Source of the DNA: Thermosipho melanesiensis BI429
GTDB taxonomy: Bacteria; Thermotogota; Thermotogae; Thermotogales; Fervidobacteriaceae
Assembly (NCBI RefSeq): GCF_000016905.1
Contig: NC_009616.1
Location: forward strand, 868,001-932,000
Length of the DNA: 64,000 nucleotides
Direction of reading: 5' to 3'
Shown here: in pieces, positions 16,816-25,716 of the stretch
Numbering within the stretch: position 1 is the stretch's first letter
Layout of the letters: the number at the start of each line of letters is the position of its first letter
Notes under the pieces: generated by a model
Told to the model about the DNA's origin: nothing
Seen by the model: the letters and a program-made list of their open reading frames with translations, nothing else
Database searches by the model: none
Translations under genes and position numbers: made by a program

Positions 16816-17934
16816 ACTGTAAACATATGCCAAGACCTCTGCAACAGCTCTGTAAAACTTTTCTGGAATTTCATCTCCAACATCTACGTTAAAATACAAT
16901 TCTCTAGCAAGTTTTGGATTTCTTAAAATGGGAACGTTATTTTCACGTGCAACTTTTTTAATCTTTTCTGCCAAGTTATCCATACCTTTTGCAACTACTA
17001 TTGGAACTTCCATTTCATCTACTTCATATTTTATTGCAACTGCAAAATGTGTTGGGTTAGTTATAACCACAGTTGCTTCTGGAACCTCTTGCATCATTCT
17101 ATGCATGGAATATTGCATCATAATTTCCCTTTGTTTTCTTTTTATCTCAGGATTTCCTTCAACTTCTTTAAATTCTTCTTTAACCTCTTGTTTTGTCATT
17201 CTTATATTTTTTTCATATTCATACCTGGAGAAAAAGTAATCTGCAATTGAAACGATAAAAAGTGCTATACCACACTTTATAAGAAGTTCAAACGTTATAT
17301 CCCAGATAAGTAAAGATCCATCTTTCACACTTTTATCGATTGCTAATAACATTTTGTTCCAATTACTTTTGATTACCAAATATCCAACATATCCAACTAT
17401 AACTAACTTTAGTATTGATTTCAAAAGTTCAAATAATGAACGAAGGGAAAACATCCTTTTTAAACCATTTATTGGATTTATTTTTGAAAAGTCTAGCTTT
17501 AAAGATTTAAAAGTAAAAAGAAATTTTGTTTGTAAGCTTCCAACGGCGATTCCTGTTACCATAATTATACCCACAAATATAACTAAATCGATAATCAACC
17601 CTTTAAATGCGTTGAAGGCATATATTCCCAAATCATTAATGTTTATCGTGTCGTATGATGGAAGTTCGGCAAAAAAAGCAACTGCAGATTCCAACCCCAA
17701 GATAATTCCCCTACCCAAAAATGCAAATCCCAATACAGCGGCTAAAAAGGTAAAACCAGAAGTTAATTCTCTTGAAATAGGGACTTGTCCTTCTTCTCTA
17801 GCTTTTTGTCTTCTTCTTGGGGTGGCTTTTTCCGTCTTGTCAGGGTCAGCAAAAAGTTGGATATTTATCCTGAAAGAAAGTGTTCTAATGTTTTTTCCAA
17901 CAAAATTGTTAATTTTGCCGAAGTTTCTGCCCAT
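16801..17934 (-). CDS. flhB: Flagellar export apparatus protein FlhB
   Basis: This membrane protein switches flagellar export specificity. It has the hallmark EKATPRRRQKAREEGQV N-terminal block, four membrane segments, and the autocleavage NPTH motif (N293-H296 in the long form) in the cytoplasmic domain. From the ATG at 17934 it overlaps fliR by 70 bases and has about 15 extra N-terminal residues. Family members usually begin shortly before the 'LQFFA' equivalent (INIQLFA here). In frame, an ATT at 17889 preceded by GGAAAAAAC would give that shorter start. The start is therefore uncertain; the gene identity is not. Confidence 0.94.
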   Translation of the reverse strand: MGRNFGKINNFVGKNIRTLSFRINIQLFADPDKTEKATPRRRQKAREEGQVPISRELTSGFTFLAAVLGFAFLGRGIILGLESAVAFFAELPSYDTININDLGIYAFNAFKGLIIDLVIFVGIIMVTGIAVGSLQTKFLFTFKSLKLDFSKINPINGLKRMFSLRSLFELLKSILKLVIVGYVGYLVIKSNWNKMLLAIDKSVKDGSLLIWDITFELLIKCGIALFIVSIADYFFSRYEYEKNIRMTKQEVKEEFKEVEGNPEIKRKQREIMMQYSMHRMMQEVPEATVVITNPTHFAVAIKYEVDEMEVPIVVAKGMDNLAEKIKKVARENNVPILRNPKLARELYFNVDVGDEIPEKFYRAVAEVLAYVYSLKRD

Positions 17935-18629
17935 AATGGCACCATCCCTAAAAATATTAAAAATACCAATAAAGATTTTAAAGGTATGCCTACCATAAAT
18001 ACGTTCATCTGTGGAACTAATCTTGAAAGAATTCCTAAAAGGACATTTATTATAAACATATAACCTATTACGGGAAGACCTATTTTCAATGCAATGAAAA
18101 ACATTTCAACAAATTTTGTGGTAATAAATTTTGTGAAATTAAAATCTAAGAAATCTAAATCAAGTGGAAAGATTTTTATAGAATCTAAGATAGCTTCATA
18201 AACTACCAAATGACCATTTAAAGAGATGAAGACAAAGATAGCAAGTAAAAATACAAATTGTCCTATAATTGGCGATTCTTCCATAGTTGGATCCATAGAT
18301 GTTGCAAGTCCAAAACCAGATTCTACTCCAAGTAATTCACCTGCAATGGAGAAAGCACCAAGTATCATGAATGCCATAAGCCCCATGGCAAAACCTACGA
18401 TAAAGTTGTTAGTGAGTGATAAAACAATGTGTATTACAGGAGTGTTTAGTGGTATGCTATTTGTTTGTGGTAACATCATGTATGAAAGAGAAAGAACAAG
18501 AAAAACCTTTACTGTCGTGGGTATAAACCTCCCAGACAGTAAAGGTGTTATTATGAACATTCCAGTGATTCTACTAATAAGCATTCCCCAGTTGAGAAAT
18601 TGTGTTTCTACAAAGTCAAATAGTTCCAT
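17865..18629 (-). CDS. fliR: Flagellar export apparatus protein FliR
   Basis: This 254-residue protein has six membrane segments and the FliR pattern: NWGMLISRITGMFIITPLLSGRFIPTTVKVFLVLSLSYMMLP, then GELLGVESGFGLATSMDPTMEES and a C-terminal GILSRLVPQMNVFMVGIPLKSLLVF. It is part of the FliPQR export gate. The ATG overlaps the chemoreceptor stop by one base (TAATG). FliP, FliQ and FlhA are not in this window. Confidence 0.95.
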   Translation of the reverse strand: MELFDFVETQFLNWGMLISRITGMFIITPLLSGRFIPTTVKVFLVLSLSYMMLPQTNSIPLNTPVIHIVLSLTNNFIVGFAMGLMAFMILGAFSIAGELLGVESGFGLATSMDPTMEESPIIGQFVFLLAIFVFISLNGHLVVYEAILDSIKIFPLDLDFLDFNFTKFITTKFVEMFFIALKIGLPVIGYMFIINVLLGILSRLVPQMNVFMVGIPLKSLLVFLIFLGMVPLWAETSAKLTILLEKTLEHFLSG

Positions 18630-20926
18630 TACTCTTCTATTTTAAACCAGTTGGCAATATTTTTCAATTGTTCTGAAACGAAATCAATTGCGTTAACAGT
18701 TTCATGCAATCTTTGTGAAAAGTCTTCAAGTTTTAACATATTTTTATTAACAATTGTCATTTTATCAACCGCTTCAGAGACGGTTTTGATTGATCTTTCT
18801 GAGATGTTAACCATTTCATTGAAGACATCCTTTGTTTGTTGTAATACTTGAGAAACAGTTTTTGTAGTGTTTGCAAGTTTTTGTATACGGTCTATAACAA
18901 TCTGGAACCCTTCGGAGAATTCCTCCTTTGTTTTTGAAAGCTTAGAAAAATTATTTTTAGATGTTTCAAATACCTTGTTCAAACTACCTAGGTTATTTGT
19001 GTATTCTTCCATATCTTTTACAAGTTTTTTCGAAATATTGTTTATTTCCACGGAAAGTTTCATAATTTCATCTGCAACCACCGCAAAACCTTTTCCTGCC
19101 TCTCCTGCTCTTGCTGCTTCTATGGCAGCATTAAGTGCAAGTAAATTGGTTTGGTTTGCAACGTTTTGTATTTTTGAAATTTCTCCTGTTACTTTGTTGA
19201 ATTGTTCTATGGTTTGATTTATATAACTATTAAATTGTTCCATGGCATTTAACGAATTTGTTATATTTGTGTCCATTTCTCTTACAAGTGTGGTATTTTC
19301 ATCTATTTTTCTTTCAGTATCCAATATATCATTAACTAGCTCTTCTAATGTGTTTTCAACATTTTCAATTGCAACTTTGGCATCATTAGTTGTATATCTT
19401 AAATTATCAAATTCATTTAAGACTTCCGTTGTATCTTTTGAGAACATATCAATTGCATTTGAGAATTCTTTTGAAGTTTTTGTTAAAATCTTGCTTAGTT
19501 CTTCTAAGCCATCAACTTTTGATACAATTTCTTTTGAATTACCTAGCAATTTTTGTGCAAAATCCTTGAATCTTTCCGATAGAATCTTTAAAGAATTCAT
19601 CATTATTTTAAATTCTCCGGAAACTTTTACACTATCAACGTTTTCAAATTTTCCTTCAGAGAGTTTTTCAATAACATTCTTTGAATGTACCAAAGCCTTC
19701 GAAAGTTGTTTGGTGATGATGAAAATAAGTATTATACTTATTGCAATTATGATTGCAACAAGAATAATGGTTTTTCTAATAAGTGAGGAATTATCAATTT
19801 TTAAATTAATTGAAACTTTAGGTTTTTCCAGTTTAGGTACCTCAAATGGTTTTGGTGCAGGTAATTTTACGTTTGTATCAATTATTTCAAATGGTATTGC
19901 TACTTCTATATCTGCGATCTTTTTTCCAAGATATGTAAATTCTCCAACCTTTGTGTAATATTTCTTTCCTAGTATTTCTATAACATTATCATTTGTTCTT
20001 TTTAGTTCCTCTCCTACAAGTCTTTGACCGTTTTCGTTGATTTTTGTTGTAATTAAAGATTTGTTGTCTACATATAGTGTAATTTCAGCATTCGAAATTG
20101 ATTTTATACCATCCAAAAAGCTGTTATCCATTTTATCTACAAATACAATGAAACCATTTATGGTATTTCCAAGAACGGGGTGCATTACAGGAACAATAGT
20201 TATAGCATAAAGGGAATTTTTGTATGGGTAAATAAGTGATCTATAAAACACTGATTTTGCATTTAATAGCTCTGAAAAAATTTTTTCAAGTTTATCTTTG
20301 TATGGTGGTTTTTTATAAAATGCAACATTTGCACTTGAAGAGTTGGATTTTGCATATTCAACTATATATTTGTTCTCATGTTGAGTGTAAAGCTTGCTTT
20401 TAATCTTTGGTTTGTTTTTGTCAATTATCCAAAGAGCAGCATATTCAATGGAGAATTTTTCAACAAAGGGAAATAAGAGTGCCTTTCTTTCTGTCAATGA
20501 TAGATTTTTATCATTTGCCGCATTTACAGTTTCTTTTAAGGAAGCGGCTATTTGAGCACCTGTTAAAAGTTGTTCTGTTTTCTCCTTCAATAGATTTATA
20601 ACAGTTTCAAATGTAAAATTGACTTGGTTTGAAAGGGCTTTTTTGTACAGGTTATCAAAAGATTTTTTTATCTTTTCTTCTTGTTCTTTTACAGTTTCAG
20701 TCAAATTTTTTGTATATTCTTCTGATTGTTTTAAAAGTGCATCTTTAAAATTTTCTATGTATGCCTCATACTTTTCTACCACTTCATTGTTTACATTTGA
20801 AACAATTTCCTTTTGCAAATTATCTATTTGTAAGTTAACTGTGTTTACATTTAAATACGTTACAAGAAATACTGGAACCGTTACCAAAATAATTGCAAAC
20901 AATATAATTTTAGATCTAAAGGACAT
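18629..20926 (-). CDS. Methyl-accepting chemotaxis protein
   Basis: This 765-residue transmembrane chemoreceptor has TM1 at about 7-27, a large extracytoplasmic sensor of Cache type (about 30-380, with [18 protein letters not shown] and [12 protein letters not shown]), TM2 at about 385-410, HAMP, then the signalling coiled coil. The conserved hairpin tip [20 protein letters not shown] lies near residues 594-613. The ligand is unknown. It is directly coupled to fliR, an unusual partner, so receptor and export gate genes share a transcript. Confidence 0.94.
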   Translation of the reverse strand: MSFRSKIILFAIILVTVPVFLVTYLNVNTVNLQIDNLQKEIVSNVNNEVVEKYEAYIENFKDALLKQSEEYTKNLTETVKEQEEKIKKSFDNLYKKALSNQVNFTFETVINLLKEKTEQLLTGAQIAASLKETVNAANDKNLSLTERKALLFPFVEKFSIEYAALWIIDKNKPKIKSKLYTQHENKYIVEYAKSNSSSANVAFYKKPPYKDKLEKIFSELLNAKSVFYRSLIYPYKNSLYAITIVPVMHPVLGNTINGFIVFVDKMDNSFLDGIKSISNAEITLYVDNKSLITTKINENGQRLVGEELKRTNDNVIEILGKKYYTKVGEFTYLGKKIADIEVAIPFEIIDTNVKLPAPKPFEVPKLEKPKVSINLKIDNSSLIRKTIILVAIIIAISIILIFIITKQLSKALVHSKNVIEKLSEGKFENVDSVKVSGEFKIMMNSLKILSERFKDFAQKLLGNSKEIVSKVDGLEELSKILTKTSKEFSNAIDMFSKDTTEVLNEFDNLRYTTNDAKVAIENVENTLEELVNDILDTERKIDENTTLVREMDTNITNSLNAMEQFNSYINQTIEQFNKVTGEISKIQNVANQTNLLALNAAIEAARAGEAGKGFAVVADEIMKLSVEINNISKKLVKDMEEYTNNLGSLNKVFETSKNNFSKLSKTKEEFSEGFQIVIDRIQKLANTTKTVSQVLQQTKDVFNEMVNISERSIKTVSEAVDKMTIVNKNMLKLEDFSQRLHETVNAIDFVSEQLKNIANWFKIEE

Positions 20927-20939
20927 TTAAAATCACCTC

Positions 20940-21761
20940 TTACAATTCTTTAATAAGTTCGGAAATAATTTTAACTATCATTCCTCCTGTTTTATTTGCT
21001 ACTTCCAATACTTCTTCTGCTGTAAGTGGTTTTAAATCTTCATGTACGGCTTTATCTGTGATAGCGGAAATTCCAAGAACATTTATTCCGCCGTGATTTG
21101 CTACTATTACTTCAGGAACTGTAGACATCCCTACTGCATCTGCCCCCATCCATCTTAACATCTTTAATTCTGCTGGTGTTTCAAAGTTTGGTCCTGAAAC
21201 GGCAACGTATATTCCTTCATAAAATGGGATATTTAATTTTTGGGCAATTTCCATTGCTTTTTGTCTTAATTCTCTATCGTATGCGTTTGACATATCTGGG
21301 AATCTAGGTCCCCATTCTTCTACATTAGGTCCAATTAAAGGATTATCTCCCATCATATTTATGTGGTCGGTTATGAACATAGGTCTGCCTATTTCAAATT
21401 CTGGATTCATTCCTCCAGCGGCATTTGTGACTATGAGTATTTCTACACCCAAAAGTTGCATTACTCTAATAGGAAATGTTACTGTCTTCATATCGTAACC
21501 TTCATAATAGTGAAATCTTCCATTCATAAGCATTACATCTTTTCCGTTTAATTTTCCGAAAATTAATTCGCCTTTGTGTCCTGGAGCAGTTGAAACGGGA
21601 AAACCAGGAATTTCCTTGTAAGAAAATTTCTTTGGATTTTCAATACTATCGGCTATTCCGTGTAAACCTGAACCAAGAATTATAGCGACCTTTGGGGTTA
21701 ATTCAATATTATTACTTAAAAAGTCAACAGCTTGATTAACTCTTTTGATGTATTCTTCCAT
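20940..21761 (-). CDS. Purine nucleoside phosphorylase (trimeric, class II)
   Basis: This 273-residue enzyme phosphorolyses purine nucleosides. Motifs are ILGSGLHG (phosphate loop), GHKGELIFGKLNGKDVMLMNGRFHYYEGY, TNAAGGMNPEF, GPNFETPAELKMLRWMGADAVGMSTVPEVIVA (purine site Glu and Met) and ISAITDKA. These match the PunA/PNP trimeric group rather than hexameric DeoD. AAAGGAGG precedes the ATG. Its extended -10 promoter overlaps the stop codon of the upstream GGDEF gene. It sits 13 bases before the chemoreceptor gene and may be cotranscribed with it. Confidence 0.94.
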   Translation of the reverse strand: MEEYIKRVNQAVDFLSNNIELTPKVAIILGSGLHGIADSIENPKKFSYKEIPGFPVSTAPGHKGELIFGKLNGKDVMLMNGRFHYYEGYDMKTVTFPIRVMQLLGVEILIVTNAAGGMNPEFEIGRPMFITDHINMMGDNPLIGPNVEEWGPRFPDMSNAYDRELRQKAMEIAQKLNIPFYEGIYVAVSGPNFETPAELKMLRWMGADAVGMSTVPEVIVANHGGINVLGISAITDKAVHEDLKPLTAEEVLEVANKTGGMIVKIISELIKEL

Positions 21762-21798
21762 TTTTTTAAACCTCCTTTTCTTTTTTTACCGTAATAGT

Positions 21799-21807
21799 AT
21801 TATATCA
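21799..21807 (-). promoter_or_regulatory. Extended -10 promoter before the purine nucleoside phosphorylase gene
   Basis: TGATATAAT on the minus strand overlaps the TAA stop of the GGDEF gene and lies about 40 bases before the phosphorylase ATG. No -35 hexamer is apparent. Confidence 0.55.
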
Positions 21808-23275
21808 TATGTGATTTTTTATTTTTTCCTTTCATTTTGTACATTAAATTGTCAGCTATTCTTATAGAATTTTCTATAGAGCTTTTTACAGTCGAAATTC
21901 CCCAAGAAAAAGTTGGTTTAAACTCGAAGGAATTTTTAAATTCTTCGTGTATTTTTTGTATAGTTTGTTCGGCTTCCTTTTTTGTGGAGTTTTTAAGGAT
22001 GATTAAAAATTCATCTCCTCCCATTCGTATAAAAAGATTTGAAGAGTTTAATGTAGATTTAACGATGCTAGATAATTTTTTTAATAGTTCATCTCCTTTT
22101 TCATGTCCATATGTATCGTTTATATATTTGAATTTGTTAATATCTATAAAGATTAAAATATCATTCTCGTTAGGTGATAAATTCCTTAGAATTCCTCTGT
22201 TATATGCACCTGTTAGGGGATCAATTAAACTTCTTGCATAAGTTATGTTTAATTCGTGGACTTTCTCTTTATATTCCATTATTATACTAGATGAAAAACT
22301 CATGAATATTGCGATTATTCCGTATGGAGAAAGAAAACGTAATGGAAGGTTAAACATCAGCACGAAACCATCAAAGATTATTGTTATTGCAAAAAAAGTA
22401 GCAAATACGATGTTTTGTGGAATATATGATTTTATTATTTTGTATAGTACAAATATAGCGTTTACAATTAATAATGGGGAGACTAAGGTTGAAAATAGTT
22501 TTAACAAATGTGGTGAAAATGTAAGCAGTAAGAGTATGCCAACAGCTATATTGAAAAACGATAGTATTTTTGTGCTTTTTTTAAGTTCAGAAAAGTTATA
22601 TAAATCTATACCAATGAGTAAAAAGTAAAAAGAAAAATATGCACTCGCAACCAAAGCCCCTCTTATTGGATAATATAGATACTCCAAACTTAACACATCA
22701 AAAAGCCAAACGGTTGCAAGAAAACTTGAATATGAAAAAAACAGATAAGCTTTCTGCTTTTCTATGTCTGTATTTCTGGAGAGTAAATATAGAAGAAAGC
22801 CTAAAGTTAAGATGAGACCAATGGAAATGTTTACAAAATTATCCGTTAAAAATTTTAAAATGGAGTATTTCCATACTTCATTTTCTTTTACAAAGTAAAT
22901 TTTTCCTAAACCCATTGAATACATTCCAAAAAGCTCAATAGTTAAGGTATTGGTGTTTTTTGGTAAAGGTATTAAGAACGGGGGAAACCACGTATGTCCA
23001 GAGTTTTTTAAACCATATTTATAAATAATTGTTTCGTTAGCTTTTATTGAAAAAGAAGCTGTTTCTATGTAGTGAAGGTATAGATAATCAAAGTTTTTGG
23101 AAATATTTATTGTAAAAGAGGCGGTTTGTGGAGAAGAAAGTCGGGTTATATATGGTAGCTTTTTTCCGACGTTTTCAATAACTAGTCCTTTAGGATGTAA
23201 TATATAAAACAAGGTTAAAATACCAAAAAAGATTAAAAGAGCTATTAAAAAGTATTTTAGGTAAAATTTAAGCAT
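21800..23275 (-). CDS. Membrane-anchored diguanylate cyclase (7TM + GGDEF)
   Basis: This 491-residue protein has an N-terminal TM (about 8-26), an extracytoplasmic beta-rich domain (about 30-135) and about seven membrane segments (145-335) resembling 7TMR-DISM sensors. The GGDEF domain spans about 345-485. The catalytic motif is RMGGDEF (419-423), preceded by DPLTGAYNRG and FIDINKFKYINDTYGHEKGD. No RxxD inhibitory site is seen five residues before GGDEF, so product inhibition is probably absent. It likely makes c-di-GMP in response to an external signal. A TGTTAAAAT box lies upstream of the start. Confidence 0.9.
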   Translation of the reverse strand: MLKFYLKYFLIALLIFFGILTLFYILHPKGLVIENVGKKLPYITRLSSPQTASFTINISKNFDYLYLHYIETASFSIKANETIIYKYGLKNSGHTWFPPFLIPLPKNTNTLTIELFGMYSMGLGKIYFVKENEVWKYSILKFLTDNFVNISIGLILTLGFLLYLLSRNTDIEKQKAYLFFSYSSFLATVWLFDVLSLEYLYYPIRGALVASAYFSFYFLLIGIDLYNFSELKKSTKILSFFNIAVGILLLLTFSPHLLKLFSTLVSPLLIVNAIFVLYKIIKSYIPQNIVFATFFAITIIFDGFVLMFNLPLRFLSPYGIIAIFMSFSSSIIMEYKEKVHELNITYARSLIDPLTGAYNRGILRNLSPNENDILIFIDINKFKYINDTYGHEKGDELLKKLSSIVKSTLNSSNLFIRMGGDEFLIILKNSTKKEAEQTIQKIHEEFKNSFEFKPTFSWGISTVKSSIENSIRIADNLMYKMKGKNKKSHMI

Positions 23276-23306
23276 TTAAATCCCTCCAACGATATTTTAA
23301 CATAAA

Positions 23307-23335
23307 TTGACACATTTTAAGTGATGTAATATAAT
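23307..23335 (+). promoter_or_regulatory. Consensus promoter of tRNA-Pro
   Basis: TTGACA (23307-23312) and TATAAT (23330-23335) have exactly 17 bases between them, ending 9 bases before the tRNA 5' end. The match to the sigma-70/A consensus is full in both hexamers. Confidence 0.92.
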
Positions 23336-23344
23336 AATAAATAG

Positions 23345-23421
23345 CGGGGTGTAGCGCAGTTGGCTAGCGCGCTTGCATGGGGCGCAAGAGGTCGCTGGTT
23401 CAAGTCCAGTCACCCCGACCA
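23345..23421 (+). tRNA. tRNA-Pro (anticodon GGG)
   Basis: This is a 77-nt cloverleaf with an encoded CCA end. The 7-bp acceptor stem is CGGGGTG/CACCCCG, the D stem GCGC/GCGC, the anticodon stem CTTGC/GCAAG with loop ATGGGGC (anticodon GGG), the variable loop AGGTC and the T arm GCTGG-TTCAAGT-CCAGT. It is followed at once by a terminator. Confidence 0.96.
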
Positions 23422-23424
23422 AGC

Positions 23425-23448
23425 GGCCGGTAAAAACCGGCCTTTTTT
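23425..23448 (+). terminator. Rho-independent terminator after tRNA-Pro
   Basis: GGCCGG (23425-23430) and CCGGCC (23437-23442) pair around TAAAAA and are followed by T6. Confidence 0.93.
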
Positions 23449-23463
23449 AATAAATATAAATTG

Positions 23464-23613
23464 TTACTATAGGTTAAGGGAACTCCGGTGAAAATCCGGG
23501 GCTGCCCAGCAACCGTAACCGGGGACGAAATCCACAAAATGTCACTGGGAATTTTTCCTGGGAAGGCGTGGAGAGTAGGTTGATCCGGGAGCCGGGAGAC
23601 CTGCCTATAGTAA
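23464..23613 (+). ncRNA. Cobalamin (adenosylcobalamin) riboswitch aptamer
   Basis: A perfect 10-bp closing stem P1, TTACTATAGG (23464-23473) with CCTATAGTAA (23604-23613), encloses the conserved core. The core includes GGGAACTCCGGTGAAAATCCGGGGCTG, then CCCAGCAACCGTAA, and the B12 box AGCCGGGAGACCTGCC. It is followed directly by a terminator hairpin and then cobT. It should reduce expression of the salvage operon when cobalamin is abundant. No clear sigma-70 promoter lies between the tRNA-Pro terminator and P1. Confidence 0.96.
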
Positions 23614-23618
23614 GGTTA

Positions 23619-23655
23619 TTTCCCGATTGCTAGGGCAATTCGGGAAAAGTTTTTG
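23619..23655 (+). terminator. Riboswitch expression-platform terminator
   Basis: TTCCCGATTGC and GCAATTCGGGAA pair (one bulged T) around TAGG, followed by AAGTTTTTG. Its position right after P1 marks it as the transcription-termination platform of the cobalamin riboswitch. Confidence 0.85.
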
Positions 23656-23673
23656 TTTATATTGGGGGGTAAT

Positions 23674-24633
23674 ATGATTGAATTTGGAATTCTATATGAT
23701 TTGGCTTTGAAAATTTCCAAGATTCAAAGAAGAAAAATCCCCAAACTTTTTAAAGACAAAAGAGTGTATGTCTTTGCAGGAGACCATGGAGTTGTAGAAG
23801 AAAATGTTTCTGCTTACCCAAAAGAGGTTACGTATCAAATGGTGAAAAACTATTTTAATGGTGGAGCAGGTATTAATGTGTTTGCAAGGCATATTGGAGT
23901 AAAGTTTTTTGTAGTAGATGCAGGTGTAGATTACGATTTTGAAGACCATTCCTTCCTCATTAAAAAGAAAATGGGGTACGGTACAAAAAATTTTTCCAAA
24001 GGTCCTGCCATGACCAAAGATGAGGCACTCCTTTCTATTAACTACGGAAGACAAATTGCAAATGATGCCATTGAAAGTGGCGCTGATTTACTCGCCATAG
24101 GGGATATGAGAATAGGTAACACAACAACGGCAACGGCAATGGCAGCTGCATTTGGATATAACATAGATGACATTCTGGATATAGGAACTCCCATAGATAA
24201 TGAAAGGTTAAAAAATAAGAAAAAAGCGGTAGAAAGGGCAATAGAGATAAACAAACCGGATAAAAATGATGCGCTAGATGTACTGGCAAAGGTGGGAAGT
24301 TACTGTATAGGTGAGATGGCAGGATTTATATTACAGGCAGCGGAAAAGAGGGTTCCGGTGGTAATAGATGGATTTCCAACGACAGCGGGATTTTTACTAG
24401 CATACAAGATGGATGAAAAAGTAAAGGAATATGCGTTATTTGGACACAAATCAAAGGTAAAAGGACATAAGGTGATAATGGATAGTTTAGGGGTAAGACC
24501 GATATTAGATCTTGATATGAGACTTGGAGAAGGTACTGGTGCGGTTTTAGCGATTTCAATTATAGAAGCGGCTGTTAAATTGTATAGATTTTGGGGGGAT
24601 AAGTATGATTGTATTAATTACGGGTGGCGTTAA
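23674..24633 (+). CDS. cobT: Nicotinate-nucleotide--dimethylbenzimidazole phosphoribosyltransferase
   Basis: It activates the lower-ligand base to alpha-ribazole phosphate in nucleotide-loop assembly. The 319 residues carry CobT signatures: FAGDHGVVEENVSAYPKEVTYQMVKNYFNGGAGINV, GDMRIGNTTTATAMAAAF, GFPTTAGFL and the catalytic-Glu block RLGEGTGAVLA. The ATG at 23674 behind GGGGGGTAAT is chosen; a TTG at 23653 lies in the terminator U-tract. It is the first gene under the riboswitch and overlaps cobU by 29 bases. Confidence 0.94.
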   Translation: MIEFGILYDLALKISKIQRRKIPKLFKDKRVYVFAGDHGVVEENVSAYPKEVTYQMVKNYFNGGAGINVFARHIGVKFFVVDAGVDYDFEDHSFLIKKKMGYGTKNFSKGPAMTKDEALLSINYGRQIANDAIESGADLLAIGDMRIGNTTTATAMAAAFGYNIDDILDIGTPIDNERLKNKKKAVERAIEINKPDKNDALDVLAKVGSYCIGEMAGFILQAAEKRVPVVIDGFPTTAGFLLAYKMDEKVKEYALFGHKSKVKGHKVIMDSLGVRPILDLDMRLGEGTGAVLAISIIEAAVKLYRFWGDKYDCINYGWR

Positions 24634-25102
24634 ATCCGGAAAGAGTTCATTTGCATTGAAGCTTTCAGAAGGATATAAAAGAAAAGCATTTATTGCAACA
24701 GGTGTACCGTTTGATGAGGAAATGAGAAAAAGGATAGAAGTTCACAAAAAGGAAAGGGAAGGTTTTGATACGTTTGAAGAACCTATAGAAGTCCATGAAA
24801 TTATTGAAAACTTAAATGGAAAATATGATTTTGCAATCTTTGATTGTCTTACAACGTATTTGGGAAATCTTTTTTATTATAAAAAAGACATAGATTTTTA
24901 TTTAAATAGTTTGATTGAAAGTTTAAAGAAAGTTAACTATACACTAGTACTTGTAAGTAATGAAGTAGGCTGGGGGGTAATTTCGGAAAATATAGAAACG
25001 AGAAGATATGTGGAGAAATTGGGATTATTGAACAGGGAAATAGCAAAAATTGCTGATAAGGTTTATTTAATGGTTTCTGGGATAGAGGTGGGGATAAAAT
25101 GA
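24605..25102 (+). CDS. cobU: Adenosylcobinamide kinase / GTP:cobinamide-phosphate guanylyltransferase
   Basis: This 165-residue bifunctional enzyme phosphorylates cobinamide and then attaches GMP. The P-loop is GGVKSGKS. The guanylylated histidine is expected in RIEVHKKEREGF, and FDCLTTYLGN and LVSNEVGWGVI are conserved CobU blocks. It begins inside the end of cobT behind TTGGGGGGATAAGT, and ends with an ATGA overlap with the next gene. Confidence 0.94.
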   Translation: MIVLITGGVKSGKSSFALKLSEGYKRKAFIATGVPFDEEMRKRIEVHKKEREGFDTFEEPIEVHEIIENLNGKYDFAIFDCLTTYLGNLFYYKKDIDFYLNSLIESLKKVNYTLVLVSNEVGWGVISENIETRRYVEKLGLLNREIAKIADKVYLMVSGIEVGIK

Positions 25103-25716
25103 AGTTAGGTTCAACATCTTGGTTAATTCCAGGTACATATTTGGAAAATGTAGAAATTGTTGCTGACAAGGTTGATTTTGTGGAACTTTTGGTATTTACT
25201 TGGGATAGGGAAACAGAAAGGATTCTAAAATATGAAGAGAAAGGATTATTGGAACTATCAAAAAAATATGGATTGGAATACAATGTTCATTTACCAACGG
25301 ATTGTGTTTTTAATGTTGAAAGTGCTTTTGAATTTTTTGAATGTAGTAATCTAAATATTTCAAACTATATTTTACATCCAATAGATGGTATAGATGTCTT
25401 TATGGATAAATCAGAAAAAATATTAATTGAGAATTTAAAGGAAGACATATTAATTCATAAAAAGACGGTTTTTGATATAGGACATCACCTTTTGGGAATG
25501 AATGTTACTAATGATTTTTTGAGGAATGCAAAAGAGTATCACGTGATGGGAGTTGTAGATGGAATTGACCATAAAAGATTGGATAAAAATACATTGGGAG
25601 TTATAAAGAGAATGATGAAATACTCGAAGGATTTGGAATATATTTGTTTTGAGGTGTTTGACTTGGAGGATTTTTTACATTCTTTAAAACTGTGGAGGGA
25701 TTATTTTGATTTATGA
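25099..25716 (+). CDS. Xylose-isomerase-like TIM-barrel protein, candidate cobamide-remodelling CbiR
   Basis: This 205-residue protein begins LGSTSWLIPGTYLENVEIVADKVDFVELLVF, the first strand-helix of an AP-endonuclease/xylose-isomerase TIM barrel. Possible metal ligands are in NVHLPTD, LHPIDG, DIGHHLLG, VVDGIDHKRLD and CFEVFD. It sits between cobU and cobS, coupled by ATGA at its start and an 11-base overlap at its end. CbiR, a phosphodiesterase that removes the nucleotide loop of cobamides, belongs to this superfamily, so CbiR is the best guess. That would let the cell convert imported cobamides to its preferred form. The assignment rests on fold and context. Confidence 0.6.
   Translation: MKLGSTSWLIPGTYLENVEIVADKVDFVELLVFTWDRETERILKYEEKGLLELSKKYGLEYNVHLPTDCVFNVESAFEFFECSNLNISNYILHPIDGIDVFMDKSEKILIENLKEDILIHKKTVFDIGHHLLGMNVTNDFLRNAKEYHVMGVVDGIDHKRLDKNTLGVIKRMMKYSKDLEYICFEVFDLEDFLHSLKLWRDYFDL

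Noticed and set aside
19242-19958. 238-codon plus-strand frame opposite the chemoreceptor
   Set aside because: It is a shadow of the coiled-coil coding strand; composition is Ser/Phe-biased and there is no translation signal.
23653-23673. TTG start of cobT at 23653
   Set aside because: It lies in the U-tract of the riboswitch terminator; ATG 23674 has the GGGGGG ribosome site.
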